From assembly GCF_000003815.2 (NCBI RefSeq), contig NC_049986.1, forward strand, positions 14,397,933 to 14,461,932: 64,000 nt of DNA, given 5' to 3'. Source of the stretch: Branchiostoma floridae. Taxonomy: Eukaryota; Chordata; Leptocardii; Amphioxiformes; Branchiostomatidae. The notes under the pieces are model-generated. The model was given only the letters and a program-made list of their open reading frames with translations. It was not told where the DNA came from and did no database searches. The position numbers and the translations under genes are program-made. Shown here piece after piece: positions 50,206-64,000 of this stretch; position 1 is the first letter of the stretch, and each line of letters begins with the position of its first letter.

Positions 50206-50419
50206 TGGTTTAATCATGGGTGAGGCCCAGCTAGCCAGAGTGCCATTAAATCACCATGGCGAATTTCGCAATTTTCCCACTGGATTAGCGTGAAGAACAA
50301 AAGGGTGTCTGAGGCGATGGAAACCAGATTTTGTTTCTCTTAATTATATTCCAGATCATATTTCATGCCTTTAACATATTGATCAGTTTTTGTCCGCTTG
50401 GACTTGATTACGGCTTGGC

Positions 50420-50432
50420 GTTGCTAGGCGAC
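50420..50432. promoter_or_regulatory. RFX X-box-like site upstream of alpha-tubulin
   Basis: GTTGCTAGGCGAC fits the imperfect inverted repeat recognised by RFX factors (GTTGCTAGGCAAC type) with one deviation. It lies about 870 bases upstream of the tubulin ATG. Function is inferred. Confidence 0.4.
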
Positions 50433-51059
50433 GAGGATACACTCCCTACTGTGAGAAATCCACCTTAAGATTAAAAATAAACGGTGCCAAATTTCCAAGT
50501 GGCAGAATTCGTCTGAGGCAGATCTACGACCGGAAATTAAACGAAAGGCTTGACGTTCAGGGTAACCACTTGATCGCTTCCATGTAAACCAAAGCGTTCA
50601 ACTTACTCGTTTTTAGGAGAAATGAACAAGACCTTATTTCTGTAGGTGAAAACTGATCAGTGTTCCTTTGAGTGATTAAATTTTTCATTCTGATGTGGAA
50701 TAATGGTAAACGTTAAGACAAACGGTTACAAACCTATTGTGCGTGTGCTGAGACCTGTATTTTCCATGACTACACACAAATGACATAACAACGCACGGTC
50801 ACGTTATAAGAAATCTTGTAAACAATTCAGAAATCAACAAAAATACTACAAATACCTGCCAATATACCGATATATTCCACCTTTAAAAAACTAGAGCTTC
50901 CGTGCTGATTTAATTTCTGTGACAGAGCCACAGCGGTCAAGTGTAAGGGCGATGGGTCATGGCATAGTGACCGCCCTTGGTGACCGCCCTGAGGGGTAAA
51001 CTCAAAAGCCAACTACCGTAAAACATGATTGTTATGACACGTCACAAATCTGGAACACG

Positions 51060-51288
51060 TCGAACGCACCGATTGGTCACGGTCTTTGTGCCGTCACCAT
51101 GGCGACGACCGAGTGTTGTTACGCGTTCCAAACGTTCATATTCGACGCCCGTTTCTAACGACGCAGTTCATTTTTCAGTTGACTCAGATTCGTTAGACAT
51201 CTAAGTTCAACCGCTCCGTTCATTTTTCGTTCAATTTTTGTTTTATTTCCTCCGTTTTCCTCTTCCGTCGTCAAGACAGCCAAGAACA
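51060..51288 (+). promoter_or_regulatory. Alpha-tubulin promoter and 5' UTR
   Basis: An inverted CCAAT box (GATTGG, 51071-51076) and an X-box-like site GTCACCATGGCGAC (51093-51106) precede a pyrimidine-rich leader running to the ATG at 51289. No TATA box is evident, so transcription probably starts somewhere between about 51150 and 51200. RFX motifs of this form are common near ciliary and tubulin genes; binding here is an inference. Confidence 0.5.
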
Positions 51289-56189
<4,901 letters not shown>

Positions 56190-56347
56190 TTTGTTCCATC
56201 CTCAGTAGCCTTTAGTACCATTACAAACATGGCATGTTAGACTCCACAAAAAGTTAACATTGTGATTTGGAACATAATCGGAGCCTAAAAGTACATGTCA
56301 AAAAAGAAAATGATTTCTTTCAATTTTTCACGTTTTTCTACAGCATA

Positions 56348-56353
56348 AATAAA
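56348..56353 (+). terminator. Alpha-tubulin polyadenylation signal
   Basis: A canonical AATAAA lies 159 bases after the tubulin stop codon and is followed by a GT-rich stretch, as expected of a cleavage site. Confidence 0.75.
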
Positions 56354-56607
56354 GGTTTTGAAAACACACTGCCTGTCTTTATAGTCATCTTTCAAACTAT
56401 TCTAATTTTGGTATAATTCAGATAAAAGGTTCCTAAGTAAATGTTATTTTACAAGACAATGTCTAGTGAGTGCACATTACCAGAATGGCAAACTAATACA
56501 CCTAGCAGTCTCACTTACAGGTAAGACTACAGCCTTTATTTAGCCTTGATAAAAGCTAGAACAAAACTAGAATAAACTAGGACAACATATGCTTGGAGAG
56601 AGTATGT

Positions 56608-56613
56608 TTTATT
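56608..56613 (-). terminator. Candidate OGG1 polyadenylation signal
   Basis: TTTATT here is AATAAA on the minus strand, about 65 bases beyond the OGG1 stop codon. A second copy lies at about 56532-56537. Either would leave less than 300 bases between the 3' ends of OGG1 and alpha-tubulin. Confidence 0.5.
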
Positions 56614-56677
56614 GCTAAATCATACTATGAGGTAGTACATGGAAATCATGCTGTATGGTCACATCTTTGAGATGACG

Positions 56678-59600
56678 TCATCTGGACTTTTTCTTCTTCA
56701 TCGACTTCTGTGAAAGGGAAAGAGAGAGATTAGTTTGTAGAATACTACTTTAGAAATGGAGCATGCTGTATACATGACATGCTTTATCACAAAATGCAAA
56801 GGTTAACTAAATGATGCTCCTTTAGTTCTCACCTTTATGTCTCCTTTTTTCTCTGGGGAAGACTTCAGCTCCTGAAACTTACGGAGATCAGCAGCAAAAA
56901 GGACCTGGGAAAGGTTGAACAAAAAGCGTATCAATTCAACAACATACGGACCAGTTTAAGTACCTACATGTGACTAAGGATAAATCCCAGACTTGAGTTT
57001 TTTTACCATGTCTATAACCGGGTTTGAACATAGGAACAGGACTTACTGAATGTGCCCAACCAGCATAGGGGCCCCACAACTGTCTGAAGAAGTCACCTGG
57101 AAGGTAAAGACAGACAGTTATGAAAAAAGGCATCCAATCAAACCTAAACAAGTGATCACCTCAACAGAAGGGCCCTCTGAGCAATGTGACCACTTTTGGT
57201 AGTCCCTTAGATAGTTTCTTCTATACAAGAATCCTGTCTATAGTGACTACCTGTACACATAAAACAATTCTAGCAGCCCCCAACAGTCTTCTTGGGCAGC
57301 TTTGATTGTATCAGGAAGAAAGGTATCTCTGAAATGGCATTCTGCAGATTTTTACTGGTCTTAAAATGTATGCTGTACTTTTATACAAAGTCTGTTCTGC
57401 AAAATAAATAATTCCAGACTTTATCTGTAATACTATTAGTTCTCCCCACCTATTTCCTTGTAGGTTTTGTCAGTGAGTGTTTTTGTTGTGCCCAGTTTGT
57501 GCTTGTAGTCTCTGTTGACTATCTGCCAGACATGCGTGTCCACTGGGATGGCTCCTGTCTTATCCATGGACATCAGGCACACACAGTCTGCTACCTGACA
57601 AGCAGAAAATAACAATCATATGCTTGTCAATATTTCAATCAGGTTTTGCACACAACCACATTAGCCTGGGTACCATCCGGATAACGTTAGTAGTTTGCTC
57701 TGACTTTTATCATACACTCATTGCTGATATTCACTTATTAACTGATGTCACCACCAAACGATTTTAATTCACAGTTCCCCAGAAGGGTAGCAGAAGCGAA
57801 TATAGGAGTGAACTACTATCCGGATGGTACCCAGGCTACTACCAACAAGAAACATTGGTTTCAAGTTTCAACATACCAGTTCTATAGTGAAAACTGATAG
57901 GTTTGGGCTATTGATAGGGCTTGGTGCTGCCCTTCTTTGTGGTAAACAACTTAATGCAGCCAAGGCATTACTCATTAAAAGAGTGTCATTTTGAGAAAGA
58001 GTGCCATTTTGAGAAGCATATTCTATTCTTCAAAACTTTCTATGGGGTGGAAGAAACAAATTTCCCACCTTTGCTCCAACCCCACTGAGCTTTATGAGTT
58101 CAGCTTTAGCCTCTTCATAAGGCAGTGTCCTGAGGTTATACAGCCAACTCTCTCCCCCCTGCTTCATAATGTACTGGGCTGTCTCAGAGATGTACCGTGC
58201 TCTGGAAGGAACAGGGAGGAAAGGTCTGTGAAAAAACCATTCCACTATGGAGAGCTAAAAAAAAAATTTAAAATGTACTACCAGCCAAGAATAAACAAGA
58301 CAATGTGTTTTGATGATATTCATTTAAGGTGATGATGATGATGTTCGTCCATCGGGAGTCAATGAGTACTTAGGTACTTAGCCCATATTAGACAGGAATG
58401 TGACAAGTTAGTAGATTACTGTTGTACAAATACAACAGTAATCTACTGCAATATTCTGATTATATCTGTGCTGTATCATGAACAGCTGCTAAAAGTTTTT
58501 CCAATGCAACTGACACTTCCAAGATGTCAGAAAGCTATGAATATTAAGACTTAGAGTCCTTACATTTTCTGAAATGACTCTCTGAGTAGAACTAGAAGCT
58601 GATGCAAAGTCTTGAGGTTAAAGCCTTAGTATGACTATGAGGTTTAACCTACCTGTAACCAAAACCCAGTTTCCTCAGCCTTTCCTCCACACCTTTCCCA
58701 GCTAGAGCCGACACAGTGGGAAAGGCGTAGTACGTCACCCCGCACACTTCACACAGCTGCGCGCTGTACGCCTCACACAGTCGCTCCACCATGCCACTGA
58801 TCCGTGAGATGTGGTTATTGGAGGAACAGATGAAGGAGAAGAGGTTTTCCACCGGGTCCTGTCTCAACATACGGATCCCTGGAATAGAGGGAACAGTCAT
58901 GATAATTTTGATTCTATGATACGTGAATCAACATAGTTACATGAATGATGCTCCCGTATAATTGACTGATTGACAGGTAAGTGATAGAAGAAAGCAAGGA
59001 CTTAGTTGCATCTTGATTAAGTTGGGGACTAGTATACATGTCACCAAGTACAATAATTGGTGGATTGAGCGTATGAATATAACAATACTTAGGGTCAGTG
59101 ATTAATCTGAGTTTGTCATTATTGGTCACAGAATCTGTTCTAAAGGGTATGATCATTCGTTCGTTCGTTCGTCCCATAGCCTTTTAATCAGCCGTGGGCT
59201 GATTAATCAGCCGTAGGGGCAGCACAACATGTTGTGCTGTATCAATAGGCATTTTTTAGTCCCCTGGTGGCGCCTATCTCCTCTCCGGGGGGTATGATCA
59301 TGAAGGCACATAAAACTATTTGGAGCAGCACTTTGTATAGAAGACCACTTGGAAAACATACAAACCATGTACCTGTAAAGTTGGGTGACACTTGTTTGAA
59401 GTGTGGATCATCCTTACACCACTGTTCATACAGATCTGTTAGCTTCACGTCCAGCTGGAAATAGTCTCGCAGGATAGAGACCTCAATATTTTCCTCTGCT
59501 AAACCATCTTCTGTCTTCAGAGTTATCTCCTCTCCATCTTCTGTTTTTATCTTTGTCACTTTTGTATTTGAAGTCATAGCTTGTGTCATCATCTTGGGCT

Positions 59601-61427
59601 GCTCTTTTGTAGCAGCTTTTTCATCTGATTTGATTTTCTTCTCAACTATCCCATTGTTGGACTCAATCGGAGTATTGCTTTTCCTCTTCTGTTTCTTCCT
59701 CCCAGGCCGGGAAGGCAAGGGTTGGTTGTCTACATGTCCGATAACCTGATAGAGGATGTGTGTGTCTGTTTGTGACAGTCTCCAGACACGCCCAGCCAGC
59801 ACCCCGGTAAGTGCACCTTGTATCTTCGCCCATCTGTAAACAGCAAAACAGTGGACATTTATTGACAATGACAAAGTAAGAGTGTATGGTTCATGAAAAA
59901 GTACTGTATAAAGATTATAAAGGGTATAGATGAAAAAAGTAATACATTTATAACTAATGCAGTACTATCTGGTAGTAGTACCCTTGCCCTTACCAAGGAG
60001 GTTACCAAGGAAGCTCATACATAACGGGAGGGGTCCAAAGTCCGGTAGGGGTCCAAAGTCCGGTAGGATTTTAAAATCATTTTTGCTGAGATATGCATAA
60101 GTGTCTGCACATAATAAGTGCAACTTGTTATTAACTAAACCTTGTTGTAAATAACTGAAAAGTCAGAGTATGTGTCCAAGTTGGTAAGCCCCAACAGATA
60201 ACGATTGAAAAAAGTACACAAGTTTGACGCCTTCCGTGCATGCTGACGAGCGAACATATCGAGAACATGGCCCGGGAAACTATTAAATAATTCATCGTCA
60301 AATACGAAATGTGAAAAGATACCACCACAGATGAGAAGGCTATCTATAAAACTTCCTAAATAAGCACAGCTATGCCATGTCTTTGCTTTTATAGTTGGAT
60401 AATCGGAGCTGAATTATGACGCATGTTCACGGCCCTGTCAACCCCGCCATCTTTGTCAATCACCTATGAAGGAAGCCGAGCGATGCTCAACATGATGGAG
60501 TTAGTCAACCCGTCAGTAGAGTACCAATCATTCAAGAAAATCGATCCCTACCGACTAAAGAAATCCTGTAGTCATTTCTGCTGTTAAAAACGAGGTTGAA
60601 GCAGGAAATACAGAAGCCGAAAGTGAAAAAGTGTAATCGCAGGCAGACGTAAACAAAGTGCCGCCATTTTTATTTTTGGCGACAGGTTGGTTTCACCGTG
60701 AGAGGTTTCCTTGTAAGTAAACGTATTTAAATATGCATCGTAATTCAAAATATTGCATATATTTGTGACAAAAAATAGTATTGCAGAAGCTTAGTGTTAT
60801 TTTGCATGCATAGGATGCTTAAAGATATGCAGAGATGGATTGGTTGTTGACTTATCGGAGTTTGGACCCCCTTTTTTGTGTTAGAACGTTCCACTGAAAC
60901 GCAAGTCCAAACCTGCCAAAACTTTCGCGCGCTGTCAAAGTAAAGTTCGGAATGCTGCCGTTAAAGGAAACATATGTCTGCACAGCTTAAATCACAGTTA
61001 TATGGTTGTTAACAAGATCTTAAATTGTTTTTGATGGGTTCTCAGGAAAACGTACGATGACAAAAGCCATGCGCATTCACTTACAACAGTTACCGGACAT
61101 TGGATCCCCCCCGTTAATGTATAAACTCCTTGCCATAGATTTCTCGGCACTTTTGTCTCACTCTCACATTTATAATTTGGCAGGCCACTCTCCTACCGAC
61201 AAAAAAACTGCATGTAATATACTTGTATTGTGTTTTTTCATCACAGAATATTGAGTCAAAAGGAGGCATATGGTTTTTTAACAACCAAAATAAAGCTTCA
61301 AAGATACCAAAATCAGCCCCGCCCCCCTCCCCACATGTATTCACCTGAAAGACTGGCCGCAAGCGAGCGTCAGACCCAGATCCAGCTCCGCTTTACTGCA
61401 AGGAAACGCCCTCCAGAAAGTAGCCAT
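56678..61427 (-). CDS. OGG1: 8-oxoguanine DNA glycosylase OGG1
   Basis: Eight coding exons on the minus strand join in phase: 61427-61345, 59833-59373, 58878-58653, 58201-58069, 57594-57450, 57096-57047, 56904-56833 and 56707-56678, for 399 aa. The enzyme removes 8-oxoguanine paired with cytosine and nicks the strand in base-excision repair, in nucleus and mitochondria. The N-terminal exon ([12 protein letters not shown]... to GQSFR) is only 83 bases. SGVGAKVADC carries the catalytic lysine (Lys301, equivalent to human Lys249), and PVDTHVW carries the activating aspartate (Asp320, human Asp268). [22 protein letters not shown] and [13 protein letters not shown] follow the human protein. It is longer than human OGG1 (345 aa) because of a Lys/Glu-rich insert of about 60 residues in exon 2. 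The C-terminus ends in a basic KSMKKKKSR tail that may be a nuclear signal. The family call is firm; the start rests on the first exon aligning well. Confidence 0.93.
57662..57838. mobile_element. 177-base MITE, family A copy 2, in OGG1 intron 5
   Basis: Termini TAGCCTGGGTACCATCCGG and CCGGATGGTACCCAGGCTA are identical to those of the 424-base element at 41997-42420. The right part is homologous to that element (for example 'agcagaagcgaa' then 'gaactactatccgg'), so this copy is an internally deleted relative. It lies just upstream of the exon carrying the catalytic Asp (57450-57594), in transcript order. The flanks (CAACCACAT and CTACCAACA) do not form a clean 9-base duplication. Confidence 0.85.
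58410..58447. repeat. Perfect 17-base palindrome with 4-base loop
   Basis: AGTAGATTACTGTTGTA is followed by CAAA and then its exact reverse complement, within the OGG1 intron between 58202 and 58652. The perfect stem suggests a small foldback insertion or a recent inverted duplication. Confidence 0.85.
59834..61344 (-). other. OGG1 intron 1
   Basis: The 1.5-kb intron separates the short first exon from exon 2. It contains a tandem pair of an 18-base unit (ggtccaaagtccggtagg, about 60032-60069) and, near 60856-60874, an inverse-oriented relative (ggagtttggacccc). This may mark a decayed element of about 850 bases. I see no exon in it. Confidence 0.6.
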
Positions 61428-63532
61428 TCAGTCATAGGCAGTGTACTTTCTCCCAGTGTTAAATATTTCGCGCAAAGCCTTCAGAATCACGAAATCTCAA
61501 GTTTTTATGCACACCATCTATTTGTTCTCGCGATGTTTTGTAAAACGAGATAGCACGAGGTTAGAGGGTCGCAGCGCATCCAAACATACCAGAATAACAT
61601 TACATACTTTACAGAAATTGTTGCATTGTCAGGAAATATTAGAAACAAAAATAATAAGTGCACACTAATGATATAGATTTATAATATCAAATGCCTTTAA
61701 TACCTCTAAAATATTATAATTTCTTTTCAAATGGTCTTCTGAAAATGGACGTATTTATGGTTTTGATGCGGTGCAAGTCGCTAGGTAACCATGTAATCAA
61801 AGATGGCGGCATTTGATCATTTGAACATTCTGCAACAAGATCGTCCATAAAAGCACCGTTTTCTGACGCAGGACAAAATTTCAGGTACGTAAAATCCAGC
61901 GACGAAGTTGAAAGATACTGCACTAACGTTGTATTTCCCTTTTTTGGCCATCGTCTGTGTTTTGAGTGACATTTTACCCTCTGTTAAAGTTTTGAGATCG
62001 TCGAACCATAACACTGACTGACTGGGCACGCGTTCCTATGGTAGTCGACGGTTAATATGTTGATCCTGTGTGTTCTTTACAAAACTTCAGATTCCCCCAA
62101 ACACATGTCAAAGTGCATTACAATCTGCTACTTGCAATTTTCAATTTAAAGAGTGGGTGCAACTCTACAGGGCCCTAGAAAAATAGATACCGTTGAAAGT
62201 GTGCTGCACCACATGTACGGACGTCCAATACCTGTACGCAGATCCTAGAGGTCATTCACATAACTAGTACATGTTTATACGATCTTCTACGAAAGGGTGC
62301 CTTCTATTTCCTCTAAAACAGCTCAAAACAGGCAGTTACAAGTACAAATAGATAAATGATGATCTATGCGGCTTCTTAATCTTCCAGTTGTGCCCTTGTT
62401 GGTAACCGTGTTGTCAATCTCTTTGAGTTTGACAATTTTGGACTTCTTGACATACTAGTATTTCCAGATATCCTTTCCAGTATCGATCAGTCTCGGGACC
62501 ACACATTAGGAAAGATACCTCGAAATGCTATATTTTGACTTATTCTGTTGAGTTCTAGAATGTATTAACTCCTTACGTGATTCAGTAACGTTACTGGTAC
62601 AGCAAGCAGAGTGTTTTGACTTTTCTTCAGTCACAAGTTTTCTTGTTGTTTTTGATTGTTAAAATCATCTGTCACATGTACCCAACATCAACCAACAGTT
62701 TTTGTGTCTTTAAACACAATAACTAAAAATCAAAGTGTGGTTTCAATGTAGCCTTTAGTCAGTCGTATTTTTTCTGAAGATGAAATATTACGACAGAAGC
62801 AATCTTAAAAGTAAAATAACTGTAGACACCTTTCCATGAGTGCTACTTTTTTTTGCTTTGGGTAAACATGAAGCTTAACTATTTAACCTACTTGGCTTAA
62901 ATGAAAGACTGTTTTTTTTCTTGAAGGCAACAGAGTTACGTCTCATAGTGTCAGGTTCCATAGCTACTATCATTTCAGCACCTCCATCCTTCCTGTTTGG
63001 AAAAATACAATTACTGCCTTATAACTGGGAACAAGTAATGCTATTCTGCCGTGTAATTACAAGTTAAATCAGATTACTGTGTTCACAATGCTCAGAAGCC
63101 CAACACTGTGCAAACAGCTTCAACAAGGTGCCGACAACAGGCGTCAGAATAAATGAGTTTGTTTTTCACAGTTGTACACACACAATTCACACACGCTGAG
63201 ACTGATGCCAGATCCATCTGTCAGGTTTCCAGGGCAGTGGTGGAACGGCATCCGTGATGTTGACTTAGGCTGTAGCTTTATTCTCCTGTTTCTGATAACA
63301 CAGAATCGGAAACCAAACTCTCTGCTCTGGGCCACAATTGTTTTGTTTTCTTTACAAATAAGCTAATGTGTGGCATTGTTTTGTGTACAAACAACATTTA
63401 AGTTGACTGTAGCTGGTTGCTGTGAACTACCGTTGTTGGACACTCACTCTTGTGCTGCTTTTGTGTGGTACGTTAGTAGCTTGTGACAGATGTTTAGTTG
63501 AGTGCCTGTATGAGCTGGACCGAGGGTCAAAA
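61428..63532. other. Intergenic stretch with possible bidirectional promoter
   Basis: Between the OGG1 start and the next candidate coding exon I see no supported coding sequence. Near 61777-61886 lie an X-box-like site, a GATGGCGGC motif on the plus strand and a strong donor TTTCAG|GTACGT (exon end at 61884). Together these suggest the start of a rightward transcript divergent from OGG1. A plus-strand ATG at 61809 stops after 15 codons, so any such exon would be mostly untranslated. Confidence 0.35.
61777..61789. promoter_or_regulatory. RFX X-box-like site between OGG1 and the rightward gene
   Basis: GTCGCTAGGTAAC fits the X-box pattern of two inverted half sites around a TA spacer. It lies 350 bases upstream of the OGG1 ATG and about 30 bases before a plus-strand GATGGCGGC motif. 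A ciliary role for the rightward gene is one possible reading. Confidence 0.4.
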
Positions 63533-64000
63533 ATGGCACCAGTCTTCAGGAAGAAGCCGACAGTGGTAACACACGTGTGTAAAGGTGACATGAGCTCCTT
63601 TAATAGCACTTTGTTTCTGGTACTTTTGGACCCTATAGAAGGAGACGTAGCACTGTGTTCTCCCCAAGTACTTAGTGTGTTATTACTGCTTTCAGTACTT
63701 GTCCTCAGACACAGTACCAGGCATATAGTGCAGAACAATTTTTTGTTTCTACCTGACAAGTTTTGGTTTTTCTGTCTGCTGACTTGTGTATGCTTTGAGA
63801 AGAAGATTCTACTTGCGATTGAGAGTCTGACCATAATCAACAAAATTTCATTTTTGTTGCAGAATGCACTGGTGAGAGCATCCACCCAACCATGTTGAGT
63901 ATTCCTGACTGGGTAAGAGGGCGCACGGCAGACACTCCAAAGTCACTGCTGTCTCGCTCACGGTTTGATCGATTACGAGAAAACGATGTCATACGTACAG
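63533..64000 (+). CDS. Partial unknown gene at right edge
   Basis: Two candidate exons join in phase. The first is 63533-63584 (MAPVFRKKPTVVTHVCK, donor AAAG|GTGACA). The second is 63863 to the window end (acceptor TTTTGTTGCAG; encodes ECTGESIHPTM, then IPDWVRG and SRSRFDRLRENDVIRT). The second exon is open to the edge and has the mixed charged composition of real protein, without low-complexity bias. I do not recognise the family. The gene probably continues beyond the window and may start near the X-box at 61.78 kb through a non-coding exon. The first exon is the weaker of the two. Confidence 0.35.

Noticed and set aside
60450..60680. OGG1 first exon at the ATGGCGG motifs in the minus strand
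   Set aside because: These frames stop after 7 and 27 codons and lack the conserved GQSFR junction. The exon at 61345-61427 fits phase and family.

Overview
This looks like a window of an invertebrate deuterostome genome, most probably a lancelet (Branchiostoma). The genes have many introns with GT/AG borders, their exons are GC-rich in AT-rich surroundings, and miniature inverted-repeat elements are dense. The gene content also fits: a multi-homeodomain protein of the kind I recall from lancelets (Mux), plus well-conserved TTLL11, alpha-tubulin and OGG1. The species is an inference; I could run no search.

Layout. 1-11,150: no recognisable gene, one assembly gap (3,683-3,859), one SINE-like relic and GC-rich patches near 9.55 and 10.05 kb that may be the promoter of the next gene. 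11,224-18,487 (+): a three-exon gene for a 2,201-residue protein with five homeodomains, four of them in one 5.85-kb exon. 18,488-28,700: probable 3' UTR, then repeat-poor gene-free DNA. 28,734-45,126 (+): TTLL11, a tubulin polyglutamylase, seven coding exons, 749 aa, with introns carrying several DNA-transposon relics. 45,127-51,060: intergenic, with two large inverted-repeat elements. 51,289-56,189 (+): alpha-tubulin, nine coding exons, 451 aa. 61,427-56,678 (-): OGG1, the 8-oxoguanine DNA glycosylase, eight coding exons, 399 aa, tail to tail with the tubulin gene. 61,777-64,000: an RFX X-box-like site and weakly supported exons of a rightward gene that runs off the window.

How the parts fit. 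Every coding exon of the four main genes joins in phase, and the summed lengths give whole open reading frames. TTLL11 (which modifies tubulin tails) lies about 6 kb upstream of an alpha-tubulin gene. X-box-like motifs, typical of ciliary genes, occur at the tubulin promoter, in its third intron and between OGG1 and the gene at the right edge. The most unusual gene is the five-homeodomain protein: homeodomains 1-3 share a one-residue insertion, and homeodomain 5 has a four-residue insertion and lacks the near-invariant Asn51.
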